Notes: generated from the sequence alone by a model not told the origin. DNA of 64,000 bases from Bacteriovorax stolpii (GCA_945860895.1 CAMASK010000006.1:1-64000), one strand, 5' to 3'; counted from the stretch's first letter, positions 49,371-60,508 are shown. Numbers and translations are program-made.

Positions 49371-50747
49371 TTAAAGATCTTTCACCATATCCCGAATTTT
49401 TTTCGAGATAGCGCCGGCACCTAAAGTGAGAAATAAGCAGTTCTGAGATTTTCTTTCTTCAAGAAGTGATTTCATTCCTTCCAACCCTGATAAAAAGTAA
49501 ACTTTTTTACCATTCTTTTTCATTTCATTAACTAGGGCTTCAGTTGTGATACCAGGTATAGGTTGTTCGGAAGCGGCATATATTGGAGTTAAGTAAAGCT
49601 CATCAACACCTTCAAAACATTGTTGAAATTCTTTCCAGAAATTTTGAGTACGACTGAACCGATGTGGTTCAAAAACGACACATAAAGGACGCTCATCTAC
49701 GCTTTTGAGAGAAGAGATTGTCGCCATCACTTCTGTTGGATGGTGTCCATAATCATCAATGACTAAAAATTTGTCTTTTTCATAAAGCTTCTCTAGTCGA
49801 CGGCCTACACCTTGAAACTTCATGAGACCAGATTTAATTAACTCTAAATCGATTTCCGCTTGATGAGACATAGCTATGGCAGCAAGTGAATTTGAAACGT
49901 TATGCATTCCCCACATAGGTGTTCTGATTGTCGTAAGTTTTTTACCTTGAAAATAGAGGTCATAAGTCGTGCCAGAAGCGTTGATCAAAACATTTTTCGC
50001 AACATAATCCACTTCTTCCAGATCAGTTTCAATGCCGTACCAAACCATAGGACGTTTTATAAGTCCTTTAATAGAAAGAGAGGGTTTATCATTGGCATTT
50101 AAAGCAACTCTTCCATAAAAAGGTAATTTGTTCACAAATTCCACAAATGCTTCCACAACTTTTTCTTTGGTGCCGTAAAAATCTAAGTGATCATCATCAA
50201 TGTTCGTAATTGCAGCCATGATGGGATTTAAAAGAAGAAAAGAGCCATCTGATTCATCTGCTTCAGCAATTAAAAATTCTCCATCTCCTTTTCTGGCGTT
50301 ACCTCCAAGATTAGAAACAATCCCACCAATGATGTGAGTCGCATCTTTTTTGGCTTCCTGAAAAATTGTGGCAATGAGTGAAGTTGTAGTCGTTTTACCG
50401 TGAGAACCTGCGACAGCAATTCCAAACTTTAAACGCATCAGTTCAGCAAGCATTTCTGCACGTCTGATCATAGGTATTTTTAGTTGCTGGGCTCGTGCGA
50501 ATTCAGGATTTTTTGGATCAATGGCGGAGCTATAAATTACAAGAGTCGCTTCTTCTACGTTAGAAACTGCGTGACCAACAAATATTGTCGCACCTTTTTT
50601 CTTTAAATTATCTGTTACCGAAGAGGCATTCAAATCAGAACCAGAAACTGAATAACCTAAATCCAAAAGGACTTCGGCAATTCCGCTCATGCCAATTCCA
50701 CCAATGCCAATAAAATGTAGTTTTGTAGTTTTAAGCCATCCCAACAT
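49371..50747 (-). CDS. murC: UDP-N-acetylmuramate-L-alanine ligase
   Basis: HFIGIGGIGMSGIAEVLL, GSHGKTTTTSLIA, NIDDDHLDFYG, DDYGHHPTEV. Confidence 0.97.
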   Translation of the reverse strand: MLGWLKTTKLHFIGIGGIGMSGIAEVLLDLGYSVSGSDLNASSVTDNLKKKGATIFVGHAVSNVEEATLVIYSSAIDPKNPEFARAQQLKIPMIRRAEMLAELMRLKFGIAVAGSHGKTTTTSLIATIFQEAKKDATHIIGGIVSNLGGNARKGDGEFLIAEADESDGSFLLLNPIMAAITNIDDDHLDFYGTKEKVVEAFVEFVNKLPFYGRVALNANDKPSLSIKGLIKRPMVWYGIETDLEEVDYVAKNVLINASGTTYDLYFQGKKLTTIRTPMWGMHNVSNSLAAIAMSHQAEIDLELIKSGLMKFQGVGRRLEKLYEKDKFLVIDDYGHHPTEVMATISSLKSVDERPLCVVFEPHRFSRTQNFWKEFQQCFEGVDELYLTPIYAASEQPIPGITTEALVNEMKKNGKKVYFLSGLEGMKSLLEERKSQNCLFLTLGAGAISKKIRDMVKDL

Positions 50748-51786
50748 GTTTTTTTATCTCTCTTAAAATTTCACGACAGGTTTCATTACCTGGATGAGGG
50801 GTTTGAGAGTACTTTAACGCTTCTTGAGAAGCCTTGACTAGAAATTCTTGGGTCGCCTTTACACTCTCTGGATGAGCCATTTTAGGGTCTAGAATTTCCA
50901 CTGTAAAATCCGACTCTTCTTTAAAGATTTGGGCATTAAATAGTTGATGGTTATCTGTGGCCTTAGGGTAAGGGAAGATTAAAACCGGCTTTTTAATGAT
51001 GGCCAGCTCGGAAACTGTACTAGCTCCAGAACGGGCAATAATCACGTCACACCATTCGTATTCTGCCTGCATATTATCGATGTATTCAAGTGGAGTGTAA
51101 TTCACGGTAGTTTTGATCTCTGGAGCTTTTTGACCAGATCCTAGTTGATGATGAATCGCAAGTTTTGAAACCGGTGACTGTTTAAGCATTTCAAAAATGA
51201 CATCATTAATCTGCGATGCTCCAAGGCTTCCTCCAAAAACAAGAACCTTGAGTTCGCTATCATATTTTTTCGGGGCGACTGGCATGATTGATTTTCTAGT
51301 TGGGTTACCGACTACTTTAACTTTCTTTTTTAAGGCAGCAGAGAGGCCCTTGGTTTTTGAAAAATGAACGAAAATCAATCGAGAAATCCAACCTAAAATT
51401 CTGTTGGTAAGACCCATGACTGCATTCTGTTCAATGATAAAAACGGGAATAAATTGAAGAAATCCGGCCAATAAAGTTGGACCGCAAACGTAACCACCAG
51501 CACCAACAATGAAGCTTGGTCTTTTTGAAAGGTACATGAAAAAAATGGAAAAGAAGCTGATCATGTTTTCAAAAATATTTCTTACTAGTGTAATTGGATT
51601 GTTTGTACGAAGAGGTTTAGAGGCTAAATGACGTACATTCTGATCTTTAAATAGTTTATAATCTAAGGGTCTTTTACCAGTGAGATAAAGAATCTCATAG
51701 CCATTATCTTTTAGAGCTTCTCCAACTGCTAAAGCAGCATTGATATGTCCGCCAGTTCCACCAGCAACAAGTACAGCGTATTTCAT
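50731..51786 (-). CDS. murG: UDP-GlcNAc:lipid II GlcNAc transferase
   Basis: VAGGTGGHINAALAV, EQNAVMGLTNR, RSGASTVSELA. Confidence 0.96.
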   Translation of the reverse strand: MKYAVLVAGGTGGHINAALAVGEALKDNGYEILYLTGKRPLDYKLFKDQNVRHLASKPLRTNNPITLVRNIFENMISFFSIFFMYLSKRPSFIVGAGGYVCGPTLLAGFLQFIPVFIIEQNAVMGLTNRILGWISRLIFVHFSKTKGLSAALKKKVKVVGNPTRKSIMPVAPKKYDSELKVLVFGGSLGASQINDVIFEMLKQSPVSKLAIHHQLGSGQKAPEIKTTVNYTPLEYIDNMQAEYEWCDVIIARSGASTVSELAIIKKPVLIFPYPKATDNHQLFNAQIFKEESDFTVEILDPKMAHPESVKATQEFLVKASQEALKYSQTPHPGNETCREILREIKKHVGMA

Positions 51787-51789
51787 AGA

Positions 51790-52956
51790 TTAATTAAACG
51801 CACTTTTAAGTGCACCAATAGGAGATTGTTTGCCCTTGTTTTTGATTTCTTTAAGATCACTCGGGTGAATCTTCAAGCATGCAAAAACTAAACCTAAGGC
51901 GGCCATGTTAGCGACCATGGATGAACCGCCATAACTGATAAATGGTAAATTCAACCCTTTAGTAGGAAGAACTCCCAATACTACACCCATATTTAAAAAG
52001 GCCTGGAAACCAATGGCAAAAACAATGGTCGAAATCATGATGCTTCCCACTCTTGATTTAAGCGAGATTGCCATTTTGAATCCGATAAAAATGAAGCTAA
52101 CGAACATAATGGCAGTAGTAATCACTCCAATAAAGCCCAACTCTTCACCAACAACCGAAAAAATGAAATCGTTATAAGCCTCAGGTAAATAGAATAATTT
52201 CTCATTACTATTTCCGAGTCCCTGGCCAAAAAAGGACCCGTGAGCAAATGCAAGAAATGACTGAATCACCTGAAATCCACTACCGCGCGGATCTTTCCAT
52301 GGATCAAGGAAGGCAAGGATTCGCTTCATACGATACGGAGCTGAAACTAGAATTCCAGAGGCTCCGATGAAGCCCATCACTAAAGTTGCATAAAAATATT
52401 TTCTTGGGAAAGAAGATAAAAACGCAATGAAACCAATGATCATTGCTGCAATAAAAAATGTTCCAAAGTCTGGCTGAAGTACGAAAACGGCCAGTGGATA
52501 CATTAATCCAGAAAGGTAAATTACACGCTGTTTTGGAGTGTAATTATTGAAATTTTCAAAATATCTAATGGCGGCCAACATCAACGTGTATTTTAAAAAC
52601 TCACCCGGTTGAAGATTCATAAAACCAAGATTTAACCAACGCTTTGATCCCTTCATCATCACACCTATTCCAGGAACCAATGTCATTGTGAGAAGAAAAG
52701 CAAAGAAGGCATTAATCTTGTAAGCTTGTTTGTAGAGATAAAGAATTTTAAGTTTAGAAAAGATGATGGCAACTGCCAGACCCATCCCAATAAAAAAAAG
52801 CTGCTTATAAAGGAAGAAATAACTGTTTCCCATGTTCTCAGTGGCATACATATAGCTTGCCGAAAAAACCATGATGACTCCAAAGAGAGTCAAGAAAAAG
52901 ACATTGATGACAAAATAATTTGTTAACTGTTCTAGTCGGTTATTTGCTTCTTGCAT
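51790..52956 (-). CDS. ftsW: Peptidoglycan polymerase FtsW (SEDS family)
   Basis: Polytopic; GSKRWLNLGFMNLQPGEFLK, FISYGGSSM SEDS signatures. Confidence 0.95.
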   Translation of the reverse strand: MQEANNRLEQLTNYFVINVFFLTLFGVIMVFSASYMYATENMGNSYFFLYKQLFFIGMGLAVAIIFSKLKILYLYKQAYKINAFFAFLLTMTLVPGIGVMMKGSKRWLNLGFMNLQPGEFLKYTLMLAAIRYFENFNNYTPKQRVIYLSGLMYPLAVFVLQPDFGTFFIAAMIIGFIAFLSSFPRKYFYATLVMGFIGASGILVSAPYRMKRILAFLDPWKDPRGSGFQVIQSFLAFAHGSFFGQGLGNSNEKLFYLPEAYNDFIFSVVGEELGFIGVITTAIMFVSFIFIGFKMAISLKSRVGSIMISTIVFAIGFQAFLNMGVVLGVLPTKGLNLPFISYGGSSMVANMAALGLVFACLKIHPSDLKEIKNKGKQSPIGALKSAFN

Positions 52957-53004
52957 ATTTTACACCGGAAATGAGTTGTATCATTTCCAGTGTAACATAG
53001 GACA

Positions 53005-54387
53005 TTAAAGTTGGAAGATGAGTTTCTTGTAGTAGTTACCTTTTTCTTCAAAATCACGGAAGACATCTGTTGAATCATTGCCCGGGCACAAAAGGATAGT
53101 ATCTCCAGTACGGGATTTTTGATAGGCCAGCAGAACTGATTCATCAAAGGAGCCAACTAGGTAGGTTTGAGTTGAATCACCTAATACACGATTCATAGTC
53201 TCCTTTACCTCCCCAACAAGAACAAGAACACGTACTTTCTCTTTAATAATATTTGCATATTTTTCAAAAGGAATGCCTTCAACTTCTTTACCACCGGCGA
53301 TTAAAATAACAGGTTCTTTAAAAGCTTCTAAAGAAATTTTTAATTCGTCCATTGTTTCAGATTTTGAATCGTTATAGAAACGAACACCATTTTTTTCTAC
53401 AACAAATTCAAGCCTGTGCGGGATTCCAGGAAATTTCTCAATACAATGTTGAAGGGAAGCATCACTAACTTTAAGGGCCTTACACGCCGTAATCGCTGCC
53501 ATCATATTCTCACGATTATTCACTCCTACAATTCTCATATCAGTTACCTTGAATTCAGAATGGTAATGAATATTTGAATGAATACGCTTATCGTGGAAAT
53601 GTGTCCCCTGAATTTCTGAAATCACACCCATGGTTACGAATGATTTTCTTGAATACCAAAATGTCTGAGCTTGTGAATTTCTCAAAACAGAATTTGAAGC
53701 TAATTTATCAAAGTTAACAACAAGGTAACTCTCAGGGCCGAGATTTCTTGCCACCTTTAAAGCAGTATCCAGATATTCAGCAGATGTTTTAAATCTTCCT
53801 TGAAGATTTTTTTCTTCAAGGTTTGGATAGACGGCCATGATAGGCTTAAAATTTTCCAATGTTTGTAACTGCAGTGGTGAAACTTCGATTACACAATAAT
53901 CAATTTCTTCTTTATTAGGTAAAGAAAGAAAATTAATAAATGGCTCTTCAGATGTTCCGCCCACAAAGATATTTTTCTTATCCACTTTAAGCGTATAACC
54001 AATCATGTGAGAAGTAATTGTACGACCCTGGCTTCCACAAACTGCAATAATCGGTTTGTGGCAATTTTCATAGGCAAAAGCAAAATCAGAATAAACTGCT
54101 CTTCCGTGTTCACGAGCAACTTTAAGTTGAGGAAGTTGCGGATCTACTGATGATGAATAAACCACCATATCAGCATCGATAAAATCCTCATCTTTATGCT
54201 CGCCCAATGTCATAGTTGGTGTTGGATTAATTTTCTTTAAACGCTTAACCTGTTTATTTAAATCAAAAATAGGCTTAATATCTGTAACTTTAATTTCACA
54301 GCCCAATTGAGTGAATAGATGAACGAGTGCGAATCCTGTTTTACCTAATCCTACAATCAGGACTTTCTTGCCTTTATATTTTTCCAT
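53005..54387 (-). CDS. murD: UDP-N-acetylmuramoyl-L-alanine-D-glutamate ligase
   Basis: VLIVGLGKTGFALVHLF, PHRLEFV, FYNDSKSET, ILIAGGKE. Confidence 0.93.
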   Translation of the reverse strand: MEKYKGKKVLIVGLGKTGFALVHLFTQLGCEIKVTDIKPIFDLNKQVKRLKKINPTPTMTLGEHKDEDFIDADMVVYSSSVDPQLPQLKVAREHGRAVYSDFAFAYENCHKPIIAVCGSQGRTITSHMIGYTLKVDKKNIFVGGTSEEPFINFLSLPNKEEIDYCVIEVSPLQLQTLENFKPIMAVYPNLEEKNLQGRFKTSAEYLDTALKVARNLGPESYLVVNFDKLASNSVLRNSQAQTFWYSRKSFVTMGVISEIQGTHFHDKRIHSNIHYHSEFKVTDMRIVGVNNRENMMAAITACKALKVSDASLQHCIEKFPGIPHRLEFVVEKNGVRFYNDSKSETMDELKISLEAFKEPVILIAGGKEVEGIPFEKYANIIKEKVRVLVLVGEVKETMNRVLGDSTQTYLVGSFDESVLLAYQKSRTGDTILLCPGNDSTDVFRDFEEKGNYYKKLIFQL

Positions 54388-54405
54388 GAGTAGCTCCTTA
54401 AAATT

Positions 54406-55482
54406 TTATCTTAGTTTGAGTGTCGCCAAAGCAAGGATGGCGAAGACCAAACTTACAATCCAAAAACGCACGATCACTTTAGTTTCGGGCCATCCCATTA
54501 ACTCAAAGTGATGATGAATAGGTGCCATTTTAAAAATTCGTTTTCCACGTGTTTTAAATGAAGCTACCTGTAAAATAACAGAGACGGCTTCAATTACAAA
54601 AATTCCTCCAATAAGAACAAAAAGAAATTCATTTTTTGTCAAAACAGCAATCGTACCTAAACATCCACCCAATGAGAGAGAACCAACATCTCCCATGAAA
54701 ATTTCAGCAGGGTAAGCGTTATACCACAAAAATCCAATTCCGGCCCCTATCAAGGCAGACACAAGTACTAATAGTTCACCAACATCTGGTACGTAAGGTA
54801 TGAAGAGATATTGAGAAAATTCCACGTGCCCGGCCAGGTAAGCCAATAATCCAAGAGTTGCTGCAGATGTAATAGTTGGGCCAATGGCCAATCCATCTAA
54901 TCCATCAGTTAAATTCAAGGCATTTGAAGAGCCCACGATCACGAAAGCGGCAAATGGAACATACCACCATCCAAGATCAATAAGCGATTCTTTAACAAAT
55001 GGGACGTAGACCTGAGAATCGGTCACATTAAATTTAATCATAACGAAGCTGGCCAAAAGAGCTGTCAGAAATTGCCAAGCTAATTTTTGGCGAGCACTCA
55101 CACCTTTAGTATTTTTTTTCAGTACTTTTAGGTAATCGTCTAATCCACCCAGAAAAAAGTACGAAATTGTCACGAAAAGCGTTATCAAGATTGGAAATGA
55201 CACAAAGTTGCCGCAGATTGCACAAGCAATGAGAGCACTGCCCAAAATGAATACCCCTCCAAAGGTAGGAGTTCCTTTCTTCTTTTTGTGAGATTCTGGA
55301 CCTTCTTCACGAATAGTTTGTCCAAATTGCTTTAATTTCATCAAAGCTATGAATCGTTTTCCCCAAAAGATTGACACCAGAGTGGCAATGATGAAAGCCA
55401 TAAACGATCTGAAAGTGATGTACTTAAAGATATTGAATAGATGAACGGATTGACTTAGCGGGTAAAGCCAATGATACAGCAT
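54406..55482 (-). CDS. mraY: Phospho-MurNAc-pentapeptide transferase
   Basis: KKGTPTFGG, NALNLTDGLDGLA, MGDVGSLSLGG, HHHFELMGWPETKV. Confidence 0.98.
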   Translation of the reverse strand: MLYHWLYPLSQSVHLFNIFKYITFRSFMAFIIATLVSIFWGKRFIALMKLKQFGQTIREEGPESHKKKKGTPTFGGVFILGSALIACAICGNFVSFPILITLFVTISYFFLGGLDDYLKVLKKNTKGVSARQKLAWQFLTALLASFVMIKFNVTDSQVYVPFVKESLIDLGWWYVPFAAFVIVGSSNALNLTDGLDGLAIGPTITSAATLGLLAYLAGHVEFSQYLFIPYVPDVGELLVLVSALIGAGIGFLWYNAYPAEIFMGDVGSLSLGGCLGTIAVLTKNEFLFVLIGGIFVIEAVSVILQVASFKTRGKRIFKMAPIHHHFELMGWPETKVIVRFWIVSLVFAILALATLKLR

Positions 55483-55507
55483 GTTTATCCCTTTAAAAAA
55501 GATAAAC

Positions 55508-56914
55508 TTAAGTTATATCGAAGAGTGACTCCAATTGTAAAGAGCGAGAACCCTTTATAAAGTGAATTCGATACTTCTTTAAAACCTGATCACGATATTC
55601 GCTCTTAAATTTACTTGTACTAGGTCTGCCAGCAGCTTGAGAGAAGCCTTTTAGATAATGATCACTAAATCGTCCTACAAAATAAACATGTTTAAATCCG
55701 AGATTTTTAATAAATGCCCCCAGATCCTGATGATATTGAGGACTAGAATCACCTAATTCGTTCATATCTCCCAAAACTACACAAGCTTCATCTAATGATA
55801 AGCCTTGATCAATGACACTATCCTTGAAACCTTCTAAAGCAGCACGCATTGAAGATGGGTTGGCATTGTAAGCATCAAGGTAGACCGGTCGTCCTTCAAA
55901 TTCAATCCATTCAGAGCGATTTTTTGTTGGCCTGAAATCTGCCGCTGCTGCAATGATTTGTTCTCGATATTCTGGAAAAAAATGATGAGCGATGAAAACA
56001 CAGGTAATCAGATTTAATTTATTGTGTCTTCCTGTTATATTTGAATTCGTCGCATTCAAAGTATTTCCGTTAAAGGAAATCTGGGCCCCGTTTTCAAGAT
56101 AACTTATTCTCGCCATAACATCAGGGCCTTCACCATAGGTGATCGCACCTTTAAATTTTTCAAATCTTTTTAGAAATTGATCGTCTTTATTAATTAAATA
56201 AAAACCTTCACTTTGAGTCACTTCTTTTACCGCATGATAAAGATAACCTTCTTCATCGAATACTTTTTCTTCTGATCCAAAAAACTCCAGATGAGTTGCA
56301 CCAATGTTGGTTGTAAGTCCTGCATTAGGAACAGAAATATCACATAAAACTTTAATTTCGCCAGGGTGATTACTTCCCAATTCAAGAATAACCATTTCAG
56401 TCTCATCACTTACTTGTAATAAGGTAAGTGGAACACCCAAGTGATTATTGTTGTTTTTTTCGGTCGCAATAATTTTTTTGGGCTTGATTGCATTCAAAAT
56501 AAATGAAAGCATTTCTTTATGAGTTGTTTTTCCATTTGAGCCAGAAATAGCAAAAATGGTATTTTTCTTACGAAGTTTTTTCCATTCAACAATATGATGA
56601 TGGGAAAGCTCCTGTAAAAAAATGATTGAATCAGTAACAGCAACAAATTGGGTTGAAGGATATTTAGTGGCAAGAGTTTTTGCCTTGGCTTCATTTTCAG
56701 CATCAGCCTGATAAATGACTAAGGGACATTTATGTTCTAGTAAAGAATCAATTACATCTAAAGGATTTACTTTAGCTCCAGGAATTGCAACAAATACAGA
56801 TGGATGATGATATTTTCGAGTATCAGTACATATTTTATATTTGAGATTCAAATCCAGAAAGGTTGGAAGATTTTTAACGGATGAACATTGCTTTAAATAT
56901 TTTAAGCTAACCAT
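55508..56914 (-). CDS. murF: UDP-MurNAc-tripeptide-D-Ala-D-Ala ligase (start MVSLKYLKQ at 56914 preferred)
   Basis: ISGSNGKTTHKEMLSF, NNNNHLGVPLTLL, ELGSNHPGEI, DAYNANPSSM. Confidence 0.94.
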   Translation of the reverse strand: MVSLKYLKQCSSVKNLPTFLDLNLKYKICTDTRKYHHPSVFVAIPGAKVNPLDVIDSLLEHKCPLVIYQADAENEAKAKTLATKYPSTQFVAVTDSIIFLQELSHHHIVEWKKLRKKNTIFAISGSNGKTTHKEMLSFILNAIKPKKIIATEKNNNNHLGVPLTLLQVSDETEMVILELGSNHPGEIKVLCDISVPNAGLTTNIGATHLEFFGSEEKVFDEEGYLYHAVKEVTQSEGFYLINKDDQFLKRFEKFKGAITYGEGPDVMARISYLENGAQISFNGNTLNATNSNITGRHNKLNLITCVFIAHHFFPEYREQIIAAAADFRPTKNRSEWIEFEGRPVYLDAYNANPSSMRAALEGFKDSVIDQGLSLDEACVVLGDMNELGDSSPQYHQDLGAFIKNLGFKHVYFVGRFSDHYLKGFSQAAGRPSTSKFKSEYRDQVLKKYRIHFIKGSRSLQLESLFDIT

Positions 56915-58286
56915 TTTTATTCCTTGATATAAACTCATCCACTTCACGGATATCACTGTAAGGATATTTTACTCCATGAATCAAAATGTAATCTTCATGC
57001 CCTTTACCTGCAAGCAGCAGTACTTCTTGATCTTTTAATTCTGAAAAAGCTAGTTTAACTGCTTTGGGCCGCTCTGGAATGACTTGAAATGTTTTGCCTT
57101 TAATACCCTTAAGAATATCTGAGATAATTTGTAGTGGATCCTCATTGCGAGGATTGTCACTGGTTATGTATACTTCATCCGCCCAATCACATACTACAGA
57201 GGCCATTAGAGGTCGCTTTTTACGATCTCTATCACCACCACAACCAAAAAGAACTTTTAGTTTGTATCCCGGAAAAGTTGATTTGATCCCCCGACAAATA
57301 TTATCTAAAGCATCAGGGGTATGAGCAAAATCAACAATTATAAAATTGGAAAGATAAGGTTGGATGTAAAAACGTCCATCTGGCGGAAGTAGATTTTGGT
57401 AATTGATTTTAAAGTGCAGATCAAAGACTTCATGAATAATAGAGTATGCAACTTCTAGATTGTTTTTATTAAATTGAGTGCTAAAAAAAATTGGTAAACT
57501 ATCCTGAATTTCTTTTGCAACTTGAGCTCGGTTTGATGTTTGGCTGAGTTTTTTAAATAACTCTTTTTGTTCTACAGGTACGAACAATTTAGCTTTTGGT
57601 TTTAATTTTTTTAAAATTAGAGCTTTTGCTTTGTAATATTCATCCATCGTAGCGTGGTAATCCAAATGATCTTGCGTAAATGACAACCACCCAGCTACAT
57701 CGAAAGAAATGCCATGCAGTCTATCTTGCTCAAGAGCGTGAGAGCTTGCCTCCATAACACAGAAATCTTTGTCTTTACCGTAAAGAAATAAAAACTTCCT
57801 GAGATCAATCTGGCCAGGTGATGTTAAACCAAAATCTAAAATTGTTTTATTATATTCTCGCACTCCTAAAGTTCCGATACTGATACCATTCTTTCCAATC
57901 AAGTGCCCAATTTGCAAAACCAAATCAGTGGTAGTGGTTTTTCCATTGGTTCCTGTAACACCAATGAACTTTAACTCTGGTAAAGGATAAAGACGGTTCA
58001 ATATTTCATATTGGATGCCAGGCCATTTTGATTCTTCAATTACAATAGAATTTGGTAAAAGATTTGGGATAGATTTATTTACAACTAACAAAGCAAAATT
58101 TGCGGTTTTTATTCTTTCTCTAAATGTCTCTTCACTTTTTTGATCATCGGCAATTTTGTAAAACAAAATAGAGTCTGACATCGAATTTTGAGATAACCAG
58201 TGAATATCCTTAATAAAAATTTCAGGAAAAGTAATTTTAAAAATTTCTTTGAGATCTTCTCTATTCAGCATAAGTAGGAGCTTCAA
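56907..58286 (-). CDS. murE: UDP-MurNAc-L-Ala-D-Glu ligase MurE
   Basis: GVTGTNGKTTTTDLVL, MEASSHAL, FTQDHLDYH, DFAHTPDAL, TSDNPRNEDP. Confidence 0.96.
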   Translation of the reverse strand: MKLLLMLNREDLKEIFKITFPEIFIKDIHWLSQNSMSDSILFYKIADDQKSEETFRERIKTANFALLVVNKSIPNLLPNSIVIEESKWPGIQYEILNRLYPLPELKFIGVTGTNGKTTTTDLVLQIGHLIGKNGISIGTLGVREYNKTILDFGLTSPGQIDLRKFLFLYGKDKDFCVMEASSHALEQDRLHGISFDVAGWLSFTQDHLDYHATMDEYYKAKALILKKLKPKAKLFVPVEQKELFKKLSQTSNRAQVAKEIQDSLPIFFSTQFNKNNLEVAYSIIHEVFDLHFKINYQNLLPPDGRFYIQPYLSNFIIVDFAHTPDALDNICRGIKSTFPGYKLKVLFGCGGDRDRKKRPLMASVVCDWADEVYITSDNPRNEDPLQIISDILKGIKGKTFQVIPERPKAVKLAFSELKDQEVLLLAGKGHEDYILIHGVKYPYSDIREVDEFISRNKNG

Positions 58287-60237
58287 ATTGTATCTTAAGA
58301 TTTGAATTACCTGCTAAAGGAGTTCCGGCTGGAATTGATTGGCGGGTAACAATTCCAAAACCATTAGTGTCTAATTCAATATTTATTTCCTGAGCTAATT
58401 TTAAGCAACTGGATTTATCCAGGCCTATAAAGTTAGGCATGTAACCAGGGGCAAATGCTTTTTGAGTTGCAGCTTGCTGCATTTGAACTTCGTCTAAATT
58501 TGTTTTATTAGATTTCTCATCATATTTGGCAAACTGGGCAAAATCTTTTTTCTTATACAAAATATACTGAGTAATTTTTTTTACAATCGGTGCGGCAACT
58601 ACGTTTCCGTAATATCCATTAGCTGTTGGATGGTCAATGTAGGCCATCACTACAAATTTCTTATTCACATTCACTGGAAAGCCAATAAAGCTTGCCACAT
58701 ATCCTTCATAACCACCGCGAGTGGCTATTCTTTGGGCTGTGCCAGTTTTTCCCGCAACTTCATAATGTGGTATAATAGCATTTGTACCCGTCCCATTATG
58801 AACGGCATTCACTAGCATTTTGGTTATTTTTTTTGCCGTGGATTCAGATATTATTCTGTTTTCTGGTTTTAACTGACTTTTTTCATGTTTTAGTAAAGTT
58901 GGTCTAACAAGATATCCGCCGTTAGCGATAACGGAATAAGATCGAAGCATTTGTATTGCAGTTGTAGCAATTCCTTGACCAAAACTAATATTACTTAAGC
59001 TTAAAGGCCGTACTTTATCATTTTCTTTGTAACTCAAAATACCTTTTGATTCGCCCCGAACCTCAATACCTGTTTTTTGAGCCAATTTGAACTTATCAAA
59101 AGTCTGACGGAGTTTTGGATATTTTAAACTAAAGGCAATTTTAGTTGTTCCAACGTTTGAACTAAATTTTAAAATATCACCAACAGTTAACCATTCAAAT
59201 TTTTCATGGGACTCGGCCTCAGAGACCCAATGGTTTTGGACTCTCATTTTACCATTTTCACAAAAAAACTTTGTTTCTGCTTTCGCCACTTTGTGTTCAA
59301 GAGCTGAAGTTACTGTAATAGTTTTTAAAATGGAACCTGGCTCAAATGGGTCGGTCACAAAAGCAAGTTTGCGAAAGTCCTGTGAGTAGTCAGAAGCTTT
59401 ATTTGGATCAAAAGTTGGATAATTTGCTATAGCGAGAATTTCTCCCGTCTCTGCATCCATAACTCCGGCGCCACCACGAAATGCTTTATGATGTTCAACT
59501 GCTTCTTTAAGGTAACTTTCTAGTGTTCCCTGTATCTCTTTGTCCAAGGCGAGTTGGACATCTGCAACTCCCTCATCACTTGAACGTGTTTCGTATTTTA
59601 TTGGACGACCTTTGGCATCGTGAATGTACTTCACTACCTGATAGTCACCCTTCAATTCTTTATTTAAGCTGAATTCAATACCCGCTAAGCCTGTATTATC
59701 AATACCCACAAACCCTAAGGTTTGGGCCATTAATTCACGATTCGGATAAACCCTTTGCGAATGTGATTCTGAAAAAATTCCATCTAATTTTTTTATCTTT
59801 TTAAACTGATTTTCTGAAAGAGTCACTTTGCGAGCAAGCCATGTATATTTATTTCTTTTTTGAACCAAACTTTTTAACTTTGGATAAGTCAATTCTGGCA
59901 CAATTTTAGAGAGTGACTTTAATTGAGAATAAAAAGAGGCATTTTTATTTTTAGGAATCGTAAATAAATTATAAACATGAACGTTAATGGCCAGAGGGGA
60001 GCCATTACGATCCAGAATGTTTCCGCGATTAGGATATTCTTTTACTTCTCGAAAAAACTGACTTTTAGCATACGCCAGTAATTTCTGTTTATTTATTACT
60101 TGAATATAAAAAGCTTTGCTGATTACTACAGCAAACAAAAAGCAGAAAACCATAAAACTAAAAAAAATACGGTTTTTCAATTTATCGATCCTATGGAATA
60201 AAAATGATTTGTTCAGGACCTGGCTCTTTAAGGCCAT
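58261..60237 (-). CDS. ftsI: Penicillin-binding protein 3 FtsI with C-terminal PASTA domain (start approximate)
   Basis: N-terminal TM, EPGSILKTITVTSAL (SxxK), SSNVGTTK (SxN), AGKTGTAQR (KTG), PASTA-like MPNFIGLDKSSCLKLAQ. Confidence 0.93.
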   Translation of the reverse strand: MALKSQVLNKSFLFHRIDKLKNRIFFSFMVFCFLFAVVISKAFYIQVINKQKLLAYAKSQFFREVKEYPNRGNILDRNGSPLAINVHVYNLFTIPKNKNASFYSQLKSLSKIVPELTYPKLKSLVQKRNKYTWLARKVTLSENQFKKIKKLDGIFSESHSQRVYPNRELMAQTLGFVGIDNTGLAGIEFSLNKELKGDYQVVKYIHDAKGRPIKYETRSSDEGVADVQLALDKEIQGTLESYLKEAVEHHKAFRGGAGVMDAETGEILAIANYPTFDPNKASDYSQDFRKLAFVTDPFEPGSILKTITVTSALEHKVAKAETKFFCENGKMRVQNHWVSEAESHEKFEWLTVGDILKFSSNVGTTKIAFSLKYPKLRQTFDKFKLAQKTGIEVRGESKGILSYKENDKVRPLSLSNISFGQGIATTAIQMLRSYSVIANGGYLVRPTLLKHEKSQLKPENRIISESTAKKITKMLVNAVHNGTGTNAIIPHYEVAGKTGTAQRIATRGGYEGYVASFIGFPVNVNKKFVVMAYIDHPTANGYYGNVVAAPIVKKITQYILYKKKDFAQFAKYDEKSNKTNLDEVQMQQAATQKAFAPGYMPNFIGLDKSSCLKLAQEINIELDTNGFGIVTRQSIPAGTPLAGNSNLKIQFEAPTYAE

Positions 60238-60508
60238 ATCTTGTAGCAAACTCACGCAACTTAGGAACCGACATTTCACGTGCACGCTGAGCTTTTAATT
60301 CCTTGTTATAAATAACAGCTTTTTTAAAATCTGAATTAATGTTGTTGAGAGAATAAGCTTGTTCAATACCCTTCATCCTGAAAGCAACAAACAAAACTGC
60401 GAGAGTAGTAAAAGTAAGGGTAAAAGGTAATGCTTGAGGATTGCAGAGGAACTCAAACAAACGATTATTAAATTTAAGTTTTGAACCTTTTTTTCTTAGT
60501 GCCATCAA
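60191..60508 (-). CDS. ftsL: Probable cell division protein FtsL
   Basis: Small single-TM protein, position between rsmH and ftsI. Confidence 0.75.
   Translation of the reverse strand: MMALRKKGSKLKFNNRLFEFLCNPQALPFTLTFTTLAVLFVAFRMKGIEQAYSLNNINSDFKKAVIYNKELKAQRAREMSVPKLREFATRYGLKEPGPEQIIFIP

Noticed and set aside
60191-60298. Frameshift at the ftsL/ftsI junction because the ORFs overlap by about 95 bp
   Set aside because: The overlap shrinks to about 47 bp if FtsI starts at MALKSQ (60237), and overlapping starts are common in dcw clusters.
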